Below, one piece after another: positions 18,986 to 29,822 of a stretch of 64,000 nucleotides of DNA. The stretch lies in the NCBI RefSeq assembly GCF_026262505.1, contig NC_067206.1, positions 4,554,879 through 4,618,878 of the forward strand, read 5' to 3'. The stretch's first letter is position 1, and each line of letters begins with the position of its first letter. The notes beneath the pieces were generated by a model that saw only the letters and a program-made list of their open reading frames with translations, did not search any database and was not told the DNA's origin. Source of the DNA: Trichomonas vaginalis G3. Its lineage: Eukaryota; Parabasalia; Trichomonadida; Trichomonadidae. Both the position numbers and the translations under genes were made by a program.

Positions 18986-19322
18986 ATTTTATTTTTCCAT
19001 CAATATTTCCGTGTATGTTCAATTTTTGAAAACATATTGTTAAGGCAACGGGTAAATTAATATTTTTGGATCTGTAATCAGAAAATTGATTAATATGTGA
19101 ATAATGGAAGATATCATCATAAAAATCTTATTTGCCAATATTTGTTTACCGAAAGCTACGAAATATGATCAGACATTTCTATTGATTTTCGTAAACTGGT
19201 TATTTAAGAGATTATATCTGAAACAAGGTAATTCTATATATAAGAATAAAGAAAAAATTATTTATCAATCAATAAAAAAAATAAAAATTACACAATAATT
19301 ATTATTAAAAAAAATATCAAAC
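18986..19322. other. Intergenic region
   Basis: 337 bp of AT-rich DNA. The frame at 19104-19298 is low-complexity and not supported as a gene. Confidence 0.5.
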
Positions 19323-21640
19323 TTAAACAGGGATCATTCCGAGGTTTTCTCTGAGACCGATTGTGAAGGCAGGTCCAGTAAGTGTAGAACCTAAGTCTGT
19401 GTAGCCTGGTGTTGTATCGCCAGTCCTATCCTTTGGTCTGATGTGCATAGAACTTGATGGAGCACGTGGTTTCTGTGTGCTGTAGTCAGGGTTGTAAGCG
19501 CCTGGACCAGGAGACACAGAATTGATTCCCATTGGATCTCCATTTCTTGAGTGCATGTAAGCTTTAGGTGCTTCATTACCGAACTGTGCCTTGTAATCAT
19601 AAGCACCTGGACCTGGGTTATCTGCTCTCGAATCACGAACTTCGCCGTGTCTGTATGACATTGCAACTTTAGGAGCATCTGCACCAAGTGCTGGTGGAAC
19701 ATAATTTGGTCCTGGAGTGTTCTCGACATCTCTTGTTGCATGTCTTGAGGCAAGTGAAATCTTTGGACCTTGGCCAATTGTTGATGGAAGATCTCTATAA
19801 GGAGCAGTGTTTGGACGTTCAACTGATTCATGACGTCCTTTCATTGTAAATGATGGAGCCTTTGGCTTCATTGCATCACCTGGGTTATAAGCGCCTGGAC
19901 CTGGTGAAATAGAATTGATGCCCATTGGATCTCCTGTTCTTGCGTGCATTGTAGAAGCTTGGCCACCAAGAGAACGATCAATCTGGTAATCACTTGGACC
20001 TGGTGATGTCTCGATGGAACGTGATTCTGGTCTGATGTGCATTGATGCACTTGGAGCACGTTTCTTCTGAGAATTGTAATCAGGGCTATATGCACCTGGA
20101 CCTGGAGAAATTGAGTTAATTCCCATTGGATCTCCTGTTCTAGAATGCATGTAAGCCTTTGGTGCTTCATTTCCGAACTGTGCCTTGTAATCATATGCAC
20201 CTGGACCTGGATTATCTGCTCTGGAATCACGAACTTCGCCGTGTCTGTATGACATTGCAACCTTAGGAGCATCTGCACCAAGAGCTGGAGGGATGTATGC
20301 TGGACCTGGAGTGTTCTCAACATCTCTTGTTGCATGGCGAGATCCGAGAGAGATCTTTGGTCCTTGGCCGATTGATGATGGTAAATCTCTGTAAGGAGCA
20401 GTGTTGACTTGTGATGTTGATTCATGGCGTCCTTTCATTGTGTAAGAAGGAGCCTTTGTCTTGTTTGCATCACCTGGATTGTATGCACCTGGACCTGGAG
20501 AGATTGAGTTAATTCCCATTGGATCTCCTGTTCTTGAGTGCATTGTTGACTTCTGTCCGCCAAGTGATCTATCAATCTGGTAATCACTTGGACCTGGTGA
20601 TGTCTCAATTGATCTTGATTCTGGTCTTATGTGCATTGAAGCACTTGGAGCTCTAGACTTCTGTGTGTTGTAATCAGGACTGTAAGCACCTGGACCTGGA
20701 GAAATTGAGTTGATTCCCATTGGATCTCCATTCCTTGTGTGCATGTATGCCTTTGGAGCTTCGTTTGCAAATGTTGGCTGATAGTTGTAAGCACCTGGAC
20801 CTGGATTGTCTGCTCTGGAATCACGAACTTCGCCGTGTCTGTATGACATTGCAACCTTTGGGGCATCTGCACCAAGAGCTGGAGGGATGTATGCTGGACC
20901 TGGAGTGTTCTCGACATCTCTTGTTGCATGTCTTGATGCAAGTGAAATCTTTGGGCCTTGACCAATTGTGGATGGAAGATCTCTGTATGGAGCTGTGTTT
21001 GGACGTTCAACTGATTCATGGCGGCCTTTCATTGTGAATGATGGGGCCTTTGGCTTCATACTGTCTGATGGATTGTATGCACCTGGACCTGGAGAAATAG
21101 AGTTAATGCCCATTGGATCTCCTGTTCTGGCGTGCATTGTAGATGCTTGGCCACCAAGTGATCTATCAATTTGGTAATCACTTGGACCGGGTGATGTCTC
21201 GATGGAACGTGATTCTGGTCTGATGTGCATTGATGCACTTGGAGCACGTTTCTTCTGAGATGAATAATCTGGATTGTAAGCGCCTGGACCTGGTGATACA
21301 GAATTGATTCCCATTGGATCACCAGTTCTAGAGTGCATGTAGGCTTTAGGTGCTTCGTTACCGAACTGTGCCTTGTAATCATAAGCACCTGGACCTGGAT
21401 TGTCAGCTCTTGAGTCACGTACTTCACTATGTCTGTATGACATAGCAACTTTTGGAGCATCTGCACCAAGAGCTGGTGGAACATAACCAGGTCCGGGTGT
21501 ATTCTCTACGTCTCTTGTAGCATGTCTTGATGCAAGTGAAATCTTAGGGCCTGATCCAATCGAGGACGGAAGATCTCTGTATGGAGCGGTATTAACGTTT
21601 GTGGAAGATTCATGCCTTCCTTTCAATGAAAATTCGGGGG
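19323..21640 (-). repeat. 594-bp in-gene tandem repeat, about four copies
   Basis: Corresponding sites are spaced 595, 593 and 595 bp apart, so the period is 594 bp, which keeps the frame. Alternate units resemble each other more: units 2 and 4 share VERPNTAPYRD, while units 1 and 3 have different residues there. Confidence 0.8.
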
Positions 21641-21737
21641 CTCTTGGCTTATCACTAGTTGTTCCTAGCTTCGGGTTATACGAGCCCGGACCAGGATTGA
21701 CCGTGGAACTAGTCACACGAGCGTATAGTCCAGACAT
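19323..21737 (-). CDS. STPGR/SHIPPO-repeat protein (ODF3/CIMAP-like), four long tandem units
   Basis: 804 aa starting at 21737. It is built from sperm-tail PG-rich (STPGR) motifs: PGPGAYNP, PGPAYIPP, PGPSDYQI and PGPGAYDY recur throughout. A higher-order unit of about 198 residues (594 bp) containing several STPGR motifs is repeated. The segment KGRHES occurs four times (DNA near 21612, 21017, 20424 and 19829), the last unit being partial before a distinct C-terminus (TGPAFTIGLRENLGMIPV). Known: STPGR proteins bind microtubules and often lie inside axonemal doublets. Inference: a flagellar or other cytoskeletal microtubule protein, fitting a multiflagellate trichomonad. The strong similarity between units suggests recent duplication or homogenisation. 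Confidence 0.85.
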   Translation of the reverse strand: MSGLYARVTSSTVNPGPGSYNPKLGTTSDKPRAPEFSLKGRHESSTNVNTAPYRDLPSSIGSGPKISLASRHATRDVENTPGPGYVPPALGADAPKVAMSYRHSEVRDSRADNPGPGAYDYKAQFGNEAPKAYMHSRTGDPMGINSVSPGPGAYNPDYSSQKKRAPSASMHIRPESRSIETSPGPSDYQIDRSLGGQASTMHARTGDPMGINSISPGPGAYNPSDSMKPKAPSFTMKGRHESVERPNTAPYRDLPSTIGQGPKISLASRHATRDVENTPGPAYIPPALGADAPKVAMSYRHGEVRDSRADNPGPGAYNYQPTFANEAPKAYMHTRNGDPMGINSISPGPGAYSPDYNTQKSRAPSASMHIRPESRSIETSPGPSDYQIDRSLGGQKSTMHSRTGDPMGINSISPGPGAYNPGDANKTKAPSYTMKGRHESTSQVNTAPYRDLPSSIGQGPKISLGSRHATRDVENTPGPAYIPPALGADAPKVAMSYRHGEVRDSRADNPGPGAYDYKAQFGNEAPKAYMHSRTGDPMGINSISPGPGAYSPDYNSQKKRAPSASMHIRPESRSIETSPGPSDYQIDRSLGGQASTMHARTGDPMGINSISPGPGAYNPGDAMKPKAPSFTMKGRHESVERPNTAPYRDLPSTIGQGPKISLASRHATRDVENTPGPNYVPPALGADAPKVAMSYRHGEVRDSRADNPGPGAYDYKAQFGNEAPKAYMHSRNGDPMGINSVSPGPGAYNPDYSTQKPRAPSSSMHIRPKDRTGDTTPGYTDLGSTLTGPAFTIGLRENLGMIPV

Positions 21738-22384
21738 ATATTTCTAAATAACGTAACAACATTCAATTTTTTCTGTCACATTTACCGAAATATCGACAAA
21801 AATAATAGTAAATTAAAGATGTATAAAATGAAATAACAGCGTAAAAAATTCTATGTCAATTTTTCCAAATGATTTAATTTGAAAACAGCGGCGTGTACAC
21901 TCTCAAATGAAATGCCATTTTTTATTTACAAAATTTACAATTGTAAAGTGTTAAAATAGCAAAAACCTTGCAATAACCTTCAATCTCCAAAATACCTGCA
22001 TTCTGGAATGCTACACTGCCTTTGACTAGTCTCATCTTAGTGATCCTCACCTCGTATCAACAAATGATTTCAAAAATTGATGTCATCTTCTTTTATGTGA
22101 GAATTTTGAAGTAAGAGGCAAATATTTGTACAGTATATCTATCAGTATGTAATTTTTGAGCTGCAGAATTGCTATGTTTCTGGAGATACTTGCTATCCTT
22201 TATTGACACATATTTGCTATACATTTGCTCTCTGATTTACAAAGAAATTGATATGTAAATGTCACAACATAGTAAAATACTGATAAAACAATTATTCATC
22301 AAAAATGCAAAAAATAAGTTTAATAAAACAAACATTTAGATATTATAAATTGTGTTTTCATGTGATAGATATGAATAGATAGCT
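21738..22384. other. Intergenic region
   Basis: 647 bp between two minus-strand genes. It includes a short palindrome (GCATTCTGGAATGC, about 21999-22012). No gene is supported. Confidence 0.45.
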
Positions 22385-23485
22385 TTATTCTTTATGTTGA
22401 TGCTTTTTGGGCTCTGAATTGTCACATCTTCCGTAAATTTCAATAATTAAGATAGCCGCAACTATTGCAACAAGAATAAGTATAATGTTGATTTTAATGA
22501 TTGATATAGGGCGTTTGTTGAACTCTCTTTGGTCAATCTTGAAGTAATTCTTCACCAAAACATCTCTATCGAGTAATCCTTCATAATGGGCCATCTTCTT
22601 TGTATTATTGATTCTTCTGAGTGCAGAATAATAAGTAGCTTTGCTGTCCATGATGATAAAAGCTGGAAGGTCTGATGCTGAAATATTCCAGTACTTTTGA
22701 GGTATTTCGGTGTGTCTGACTCCAGCACTGTTCAAGAACACGAATTTGTTGTAATATTTGTGAGCAAATGGACGATATTTTTCGTAATCTCTTGGATCGC
22801 TAGTAAGTAAGATGGCAACTCTTTTGTCAAGTGTTTGGATTGATTTGAATGTCCAATAATCGAAAATCTTCAATGAATTTTGTTCAATAAAATGTTTTAC
22901 AAAGAAAGGAGTAAATTGATCGGTATTTTCAACTGTGAGGCCTTTGTCAACGTTTGCAGTAACTTTTGGCTCGATTGTATATTGTGTTTGTTTCTCATTT
23001 ATTGAAATTTGTTCAAAATCAACTTCGGATGCTAAAATAACTGCATCGACTATATCTCTTGAATTCTTATCATTCTGTGATAATGTAAATTCATAATTTG
23101 GAAATGTAGTTGGTTTTTTGCTAAAATTGTAGGAATTAAAGGCAAAAATACGTTTAATTGCTTCATTCATGCGATCCTTTGTATTGAGATATGGTAATGC
23201 AATAGTAATGTTATGAATACCCAAGATAAAAGTTGGATAAGAAGAAATATCGGTTTTTGAGCATAAATCTTCCTCATTTGCGCAATCAATAGCTGAAAAT
23301 GTGATTCTCTGATCATCTTTGTATTTGTCTGCTATTTTTTGAAAGACTGGTGATAGCCTTTTACAATGTGGGCACCATTCTGCTGTAAATATAGTGATTA
23401 ATGGTATATCTTGCTTCTTTCTTAGATGATTGATGAAATTCATTCGATTTCCACTCATCACAAGCATCAAAATCGTCAAAATCAT
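22385..23485 (-). CDS. Membrane-anchored thioredoxin/protein disulfide isomerase-like protein
   Basis: 366 aa. The N-terminus MILTILMLVMSG is hydrophobic and may act as a short signal sequence. A thioredoxin fold follows, with the active site WCPHCK (Cys38 and Cys41) and a cis-proline in SSYPTF. The middle resembles the non-catalytic thioredoxin-like domains of PDIs. A single membrane helix lies near 330-352, and a short polar tail ends in KKHQHKE. By family it would catalyse or isomerise disulfides in the secretory pathway; the tail would be cytosolic. There is no KDEL-type signal, in keeping with the membrane anchor (TMX-like layout). Confidence 0.8.
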   Translation of the reverse strand: MILTILMLVMSGNRMNFINHLRKKQDIPLITIFTAEWCPHCKRLSPVFQKIADKYKDDQRITFSAIDCANEEDLCSKTDISSYPTFILGIHNITIALPYLNTKDRMNEAIKRIFAFNSYNFSKKPTTFPNYEFTLSQNDKNSRDIVDAVILASEVDFEQISINEKQTQYTIEPKVTANVDKGLTVENTDQFTPFFVKHFIEQNSLKIFDYWTFKSIQTLDKRVAILLTSDPRDYEKYRPFAHKYYNKFVFLNSAGVRHTEIPQKYWNISASDLPAFIIMDSKATYYSALRRINNTKKMAHYEGLLDRDVLVKNYFKIDQREFNKRPISIIKINIILILVAIVAAILIIEIYGRCDNSEPKKHQHKE

Positions 23486-23763
23486 CTTGAAATTTTATTT
23501 CCGGTAGTGTTTGGCTAATTATCACTTTGACAAGATATTTGTCAGTAAAACTTCGAAGCAATGATTTTTTGCATGGGAATATATGGGATATTCTCATAAA
23601 TTAAAAATATAAAATTTTCATTTTGATCCTAATTGACCATAATCTGCATAATTCCAATATAATTGTTGTAATTAATTGATCATCGAGGTGTCATTCGATG
23701 GTTTAAAAAATAATTCTATTTTCTAAAAAAAATAATAAACAATTTTAATCGCATAACAAACAA

Positions 23764-24843
23764 TTAATTCAAATTCCATCTGTATCTGTTAAACATATAC
23801 TTATCATCGATAACTAGTGATTCATTCCTTTGTTCAAGTTTATCTATTTTTATGTTCTGATGTGAAGGAGCGCTGTTAAGGTAATAAAGGGTAGATATCT
23901 TCAGCTCGTATTTTCCGACAATATTGAAAAATGGACCTTGATAATTTCCAACAAAAATCGAGTGGAAATTAAAAGATCCTTCGAGCTGTAAAACGCCTTT
24001 GGATGATGTAAGGTTAATCATGTTGATGTTTTCTAATATCTTTCGTCCTTTCTTTGAAGTTAAACTGACGCAAGTCGTTCCTTTTCCATTTATGAAAAGT
24101 CCGTAGCAGCATTTCACACTCATAGCATTTTCTGCTTGTAAAGTGAAATGAGAAGAAGCTCCAACGACTTCACAATGAGAAATATTGGAATAATCCCATT
24201 GGAGAGCTCCATTTAAGTAATTAAAATTGTGGTTTTCGCCTATATTCGCTGATGAATATAACCCAGTTTGTGTAAGTGAGAAGTACTTCAAGTTCATTCT
24301 GAATTTTGATTGAACACTGACCGTTCCGAATTGATTTTCCTTTGCAGCAACATCTGAAGCTGCGACGCAGTTAAAATTGATATTTTTAACGAAAACATGA
24401 ATGGCTCCGTCAGATCCTTCAGGAACGTAGCATCTTTCGAAATAACAGCATTTGATGAAAATACTTGTATCTAAGTTATAACAATATATAGCAGATCCAG
24501 GTCCTTCATTGGAAAAATCATACCATTGTGAAGCTTGAATAATTAAACAACCGTAGTTATCTGTAATGTTCATGTGGCGAGCTTCTGATGCCATCATGAC
24601 ACTGATTTGGCATCCATCGACTGCTCTTGTAAGTGGTAATAATAAAGAACTAAACATCATAAAATTTGTCAATTTTTTGATAGATGAATGAAAAAACATC
24701 GGATCTGTAATGAATTCAAAAAATACAACATCAGATAGGGGGAATAACTCTCTACTTGCTAATGAAGTTGGGAAAGAGGTATTAATGCTATTCTCCAAAG
24801 GAAAATGCTTGGTGATATTTTGAACTCCATCTTTTATAAACAA
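23764..24843 (-). CDS. Beta-helix-type trichomonad surface-like protein
   Basis: 359 aa. The middle and C-terminal parts consist of short repeated strands with aromatic and Cys-rich turns (SAIYCYNLDTSIFIKCCYFE; HCEVVGASSHFTLQAENAMS; MINLTSSKGVLQLEG), the texture of right-handed parallel beta-helix proteins that form large surface families in trichomonads. No C-terminal membrane helix is seen, and the N-terminus lacks a strong signal peptide, so this may be a short or truncated family member. Function unknown; adhesion is sometimes proposed for such proteins. Confidence 0.5.
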   Translation of the reverse strand: MFIKDGVQNITKHFPLENSINTSFPTSLASRELFPLSDVVFFEFITDPMFFHSSIKKLTNFMMFSSLLLPLTRAVDGCQISVMMASEARHMNITDNYGCLIIQASQWYDFSNEGPGSAIYCYNLDTSIFIKCCYFERCYVPEGSDGAIHVFVKNINFNCVAASDVAAKENQFGTVSVQSKFRMNLKYFSLTQTGLYSSANIGENHNFNYLNGALQWDYSNISHCEVVGASSHFTLQAENAMSVKCCYGLFINGKGTTCVSLTSKKGRKILENINMINLTSSKGVLQLEGSFNFHSIFVGNYQGPFFNIVGKYELKISTLYYLNSAPSHQNIKIDKLEQRNESLVIDDKYMFNRYRWNLN

Positions 24844-25501
24844 TACTGATGTAAAAAATGTTCTTAGTTACTACAATTGAAATTATGGATATTAAGTACT
24901 TGAATCATTTAAATACTTTCTTTCCTGATATTTGCAATTAAAAATACGATTTCAAGGAAATCATAAAGCTAAGTTGAAATAATATCTCATGGATCTGATT
25001 TTTATTACTGAAAATTGCTATGTTATTTAATGAATTTAAGAATTTGATTCAAAATTTTAGATATTAAATTATCAACGTATTAGATTACTTATTACTTTGC
25101 AGAAGAGCTGAGATTTTATTGAATAAATGCTGAATTAATTCCATATTCTTTTGGAATTTATCTGAAATTTATTAAACTATTTAGAAAAATTGCATAGATC
25201 AATGCTAATGATGTATTTCATTCTATTAATACTAACTAGAACTAAATCTCTTGCCTCAAAAAATTCCAAATTTTTTTCAAAATTTCAAAAATGAAAATCA
25301 TTTTATAGTTTTTCTCTATAAAAACATTAAATTCAAAAAATTTTGGAAAAACAAAGTATATCTATTTTATTTATGTTACCAATTTTACATATAATCATCC
25401 TGAAAAACTCACAATATAAGAAACATTAATAAAATTCTTTTTCAAAATTCTATAAAAATACAATAGTTTATTAACAACAACATAAACAACAATAATATTT
25501 A
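24844..25501. other. AT-rich intergenic region
   Basis: 658 bp with no open frame of note and no recognised RNA. Confidence 0.5.
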
Positions 25502-26503
25502 TTAGCTATCACCAAGTTCACCGACAATTACAGAACCATTCGAATCGCAAGAAGCAACAATTGGATAATTGGGATGAATATCAACTCCAGTTACAGAACC
25601 TTTATGTCCAGGAAGACTGTACTTGAGAATAGGGTTTTTCTCGTTCTCTGCGTCCCAAATTCTCAAAATTCCGTCAGTGCTGCCTGCAGCAATCAAATTA
25701 GTATCTGACCATACGCATCTAGTTGGTATAATCTCTATTTGGTCTTCGGCAAACCTTTCATTTGCAATAAGTCTATCTACTTCTTGATAATAGAACTTAT
25801 TATCGTATATTCTCATATAACCATCAGCAGTAACAACAGCGCAATAAAGACCATCTTTTTTGAAAGAACATCCAAAAATTGGAGTATCTCCTTTAAATCT
25901 AGTCATTAATTCTATTTTTGAATCATTTTGCTGTATTGTATTGATATACAAAATTCCATCAATTCCGCCAACAGCTAGGGAAGTGCCGTTTGAAGCTAAA
26001 GAAACAACTGGAGAATTTGATTTTCGAGACATAACTGCATCTTTTGTTCTTATATCGTGAATGTATATCATGTTAGCATCATCACCAGTAGCCAAGAGGT
26101 TTTGATCGAATTTTAGGAACTGACAAGTATTAATAATTTCTTTATGCGTTTTAATACGACGTATAATTGTTCCAGTTGGAATATCTTGTATGCATATAGT
26201 CGTGTCAGCTGAAACTGAAGCTAATTTAGTCGAATCTGCATACCATGATAAACTTGTAATTGCGCGACTATGTGGCCTTAAAGCTCCAATAGACTTAACC
26301 GTATCTGTTATCGACCATAATATGATTTCTTCTGCGCAAGAAGCAAGTATTGATCCATTCGGAGAAAAATGAACTTCATTTGCTGCTCCTTGATGATCAC
26401 TAAGCATATAAACAGGATCATTTAAAAACTTAGTTTTCTGCAGTACATTATCTTGAGCGTATTGCTGAAGCTTTTTTTGAACTTCATATTTCACTAATGA
26501 CAT
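25502..26503 (-). CDS. WD40 protein resembling the U5 snRNP 40-kDa protein (SNRNP40)
   Basis: The start is taken at the ATG at 26503 (333 aa), because TTCATTTTGTTATA, which resembles a trichomonad initiator, lies just in front; an ATG 30 bp further upstream is in frame. There are seven WD40-like blades, for example LASVSADTTICIQDI and LIAAGSTDGILRIWDA. The C-terminal pattern RC-x-WS...IAAGS-x-D...Y-LPGHKGSV-x-x-V-x-x-HP-x-x-P-I-x-x-S matches my memory of SNRNP40, a Prp8-binding spliceosomal protein, including a final strand ending G-E-L/I. Inference: part of the U5 snRNP in the nucleus. Many WD40 families look alike, so the assignment is moderate. Confidence 0.65.
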   Translation of the reverse strand: MSLVKYEVQKKLQQYAQDNVLQKTKFLNDPVYMLSDHQGAANEVHFSPNGSILASCAEEIILWSITDTVKSIGALRPHSRAITSLSWYADSTKLASVSADTTICIQDIPTGTIIRRIKTHKEIINTCQFLKFDQNLLATGDDANMIYIHDIRTKDAVMSRKSNSPVVSLASNGTSLAVGGIDGILYINTIQQNDSKIELMTRFKGDTPIFGCSFKKDGLYCAVVTADGYMRIYDNKFYYQEVDRLIANERFAEDQIEIIPTRCVWSDTNLIAAGSTDGILRIWDAENEKNPILKYSLPGHKGSVTGVDIHPNYPIVASCDSNGSVIVGELGDS

Positions 26504-26760
26504 TATAACAAAATGAACAACTGTTAACTTCACATTTGATATTTATAGACATTAAATCAAATAAATTCATAGCTTGTTTTATAATTACACATAATTTTAA
26601 AATTTATGAAAAATATCTTTTATTTCTTAGCTTTCTTTATACACAAGATAATCTGATGGTAGGAAATAACAATTTATGCGGAATTGTTCCATTCCAATCA
26701 GAATTTCGGATATTTCTTGAGCAATTTTGGTAAAATTTGAATTTTTCTTCCTGATTTTTT

Positions 26761-28206
26761 ATGTCATATTTAGAACATTTAACAGTCCAAGGATGTAAGA
26801 TAGCAGCAGAGTATTGGGACAACTACGTTGTACTATCAGGGGATTGCGAACATGCAATTTCTTTCGAACATGAATACTCATTTAATGCCGGCAGATATAA
26901 CGAAATAAAAATAAATGGTTTGCAAGGACTTGCTGACTATGCATTTCACGATTTACGTCATGTTAGGAAGGTTTTTCTCAATGATACAATAAAAGTTATG
27001 GGAAAGCACGTTTTTTCTTATTGCAATTTACTTCAAGATGTTAGACTTCCCACAGGAATTACAACTTTACCAGAAGAAACTTTTATTGGCTGTAATAAAC
27101 TCGAAACTATAGTTTTACCAGATAATATTACAAAAATAGAAAGACAAGCATTCAGAGATTGCAGTAGATTACGAAAAATAACATTCCCATCGAATTTGCA
27201 ATACATAGAAGGCTCAGCTTTCTTAAATTGCAAAAATTTGGCATCAATTGACTTACCAAGTAGCCTAAGATCTATAGGAGAAAGCGCCTTTAAGAACACT
27301 GGCCTTACAGATATAACTCTTCCTGAATCAATTACAGAATTTGGCGATGAATTGTTTAGAGATTGCCAAAAGTTACAAACAGTCAATTTCACATCATCAG
27401 GAAACGTTTCTATTTCAATGTTCCATAACTGTCAATCTCTTGCTTACGTTTTTCTCTCAAAAACTCAAATGCAAATAAGTTCTAACGCATTTAAAGAGTG
27501 TAAGAAGATAGTTCGTATCCGATTACCCGAAGGACTCAAAGTTATTAAGTCTTTCGCATTCGAAGATTGCGAAAATTTAGAATCAATCGAAATTCCCGAA
27601 AATGTTGAAATAATTGACCCAAATTTCGCGAAAAAATGCAGAAAAGTCAAATCAATCACTGTCCACCCACGTAACCAGCACTTTATCATTCACCAAAACG
27701 CATTATTTACATCTGATTTCAAACGGTTAATTTTGTACCCACCTTTATGTCAAGAAAGGAACTTTTCTATACCGGAAGAAGTCAGTTCATTTGATGACAA
27801 TGCGTTTTCCAGTGTTACTTATCTCCGAACGGTCATTTTACCTACTCACATTAATTTCATCTCAATTAAGCATGCATTTATCGACTGTACTTCTCTGGAA
27901 ACAATTATTTATGAAGGTACAGAGGAAATCCGCGATAACCTCTTTTATTTTTTGAAAGGACGAGTCACAAGAGTTTATGCGCCATATGCATATCCGAAAG
28001 AGACATTAGGAGGCCTTGTTATTACAGAAAGAACAGGCCAGAAACTGCCAGATAGAACTCCGACCCCTTTAAAGGTTGTCAAAAAGAATTACAAACCAAT
28101 ATATGTAGCGGCATCGATAACTTTTGTTTTAATGATATCTATTATCATATTTGTCATCAAGGTTACAACAGTTCAAGTCAAAAAACCAGATGCATTTGCA
28201 AATTAA
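26761..28206 (+). CDS. BspA-like leucine-rich (LRR_5) surface protein
   Basis: 481 aa. Successive LRR_5 repeats of the form I-x-x-x-AF-x-x-C-x-x-L-x-x-I-x-LP-x-x-(I/L) run from about residue 55 to 395 (CNKLETIVLPDNITKIERQA is typical). A single membrane helix lies near 445-467, followed by a short tail (KVTTVQVKKPDAFAN). There is no clear N-terminal signal peptide, as is common in this family. BspA-like proteins form a very large trichomonad surface family, with suspected roles in adhesion or particle binding. The gene is divergent from the WD40 gene with about 257 bp between starts, so the two may share regulatory DNA. Confidence 0.9.
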   Translation: MSYLEHLTVQGCKIAAEYWDNYVVLSGDCEHAISFEHEYSFNAGRYNEIKINGLQGLADYAFHDLRHVRKVFLNDTIKVMGKHVFSYCNLLQDVRLPTGITTLPEETFIGCNKLETIVLPDNITKIERQAFRDCSRLRKITFPSNLQYIEGSAFLNCKNLASIDLPSSLRSIGESAFKNTGLTDITLPESITEFGDELFRDCQKLQTVNFTSSGNVSISMFHNCQSLAYVFLSKTQMQISSNAFKECKKIVRIRLPEGLKVIKSFAFEDCENLESIEIPENVEIIDPNFAKKCRKVKSITVHPRNQHFIIHQNALFTSDFKRLILYPPLCQERNFSIPEEVSSFDDNAFSSVTYLRTVILPTHINFISIKHAFIDCTSLETIIYEGTEEIRDNLFYFLKGRVTRVYAPYAYPKETLGGLVITERTGQKLPDRTPTPLKVVKKNYKPIYVAASITFVLMISIIIFVIKVTTVQVKKPDAFAN

Positions 28207-28719
28207 TTTTTTCTTCTATTTATATTGTTAATTATATAGAATTGTATTTTGTAAACTCTATTAGTATGAATGTAATTAGATTTTTCTATCAATATCTCAG
28301 TGATTTTTAATTTGAATCAATAATCTCAATAAGTTTGAGATTATTCCATGCAACATCATGTCTATGAAAAAATTTAGTACTTTTTGCTATCACTTATTAA
28401 GTTTTATCACCTATTTGATTCCGTATAATTTATAATGTGAAATTTTAAGTTACAAATGTTCCATAAAAATACCATTTATTCGACTTTGGTATAATTCAAA
28501 GAAAACAGAAGAATTTCAAAATAATATCTTGGCCACTTGATGGATTCAAAAGAAAAGGATACAAAAACAGTCCCAATTTCTCAATATATTAAATTTCCAC
28601 TTGAACAATGAATTCGGTTGAATTGACCAATGAAGAAATGCGAAAAAAATGCATTATCGTATATCGATTCACATATAGACAGAAGTCAATCAATCAGTAT
28701 AATTCATTAAATTATTCCT
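28207..28719. other. Intergenic region with a short hairpin
   Basis: AT-rich. An 11-bp stem (AATAATCTCAA...TTGAGATTATT, about 28319-28346) lies about 110 bp past the BspA-like stop and may be a 3' signal. Nothing else is supported. Confidence 0.5.
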
Positions 28720-29822
28720 TTAAGGGTCCACTGTAAAAATTGAAAGTCTCTCAAAATTGAGAGGCGATTTGCAATTAATCGTTATCGTCTTTTTTTGAAA
28801 ATCCACTTTTCCTAGTGTTCTGATTAATATTTTGTGAATGTAACAATGAAGTATATGTTTTAGTAAGATGATAATATATTCTATCACTTCAAATCACATA
28901 AAAATTGCAAAATCAGCGAGTTTTATAAGAACATGATTTTTTCGAATTTTTTCGCTTCTGGATGCGTGTTTTGAAAAATAGATATTTTCGAATTTTGATT
29001 TTAATTTAAGTATAAATTTTATATTAGGAATTTTTTTGACCTATTTCCAATCATTAATTCCTAAGTTTTTCTAGGAATTTAATTGAGAAGAAATTAGGAA
29101 ATTCGCTTTAATGCCATTACATCCTAATATTGTGATGCATGTAGTTTATATTTATTGAGGCTAATGCCGGAATATCGTGCATTTTATAAAAAATTCAAAG
29201 AATTGACAATTGGATAGCACAAATTTAATTCTCTAGACAAAGTATTATTGTTTATATATTCAAAGCATTATCCTTCGTTTTGAAATGTTGGCCAAAAATT
29301 TTCGTGTTATTTTTTGTGTTTCAGCATAAATTATGTATTGACTTATGAAAGATAAGCATTTTATTCATTATCATAAAGATATACCAAAACAAATTGATAA
29401 AATTTAAAAAAATGTGTATTTTAGTGGGTATTATTCTGGCTAATGCCCATTTTTAAACGATTTAATATTGACCATATCAATAGCCGACTCAATGTAAAAA
29501 TTTAGATATTATTTTTTTCATTATTCAAACTTTGATAAATTTTAGTATAATGAATGATTTTGTTTCGTGTATGATACAGAAATGAAAAGCTTGATTAATA
29601 TCATTTTGCATTTTTTCAAGAATGTTAGAGTACATCTACATTAAAAAATCGGATTCGAATTGCGATACTGCATCAAATTGTTGCACATCTGATAAGGATC
29701 TCAAAATAGTAAAGTTAATTTTTTTGTGTTTTTTTAAGTTTTGGGCCTTAGTAAAAACACCATCTTGAGCAATATTTTTGGGACGACGATAGGCTTTATT
29801 TGGCCTTACAGTGGACCCTTAA
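28720..29822. mobile_element. Non-autonomous TTAA-flanked DNA element (complete copy)
   Basis: Termini are GGGTCCACTGTAA and its exact reverse complement TTACAGTGGACCC (13-bp TIR), flanked on both sides by TTAA. It is about 1.1 kb with no long open frame. A second copy of the same sequence is at 35110-61051, interrupted by Maverick B, and also has TTAA on both outer sides. TTAA duplication suggests piggyBac-type mobilisation; a TA-duplicating family is a less likely alternative. The copies differ at only a few positions, so both insertions are young. Confidence 0.8.

Noticed and set aside
19391-21484. Gln/His-rich frames on the minus strand within the STPGR gene
   Set aside because: Out-of-frame shadows of the 594-bp repeat; they recur with the repeat and have no independent start context.
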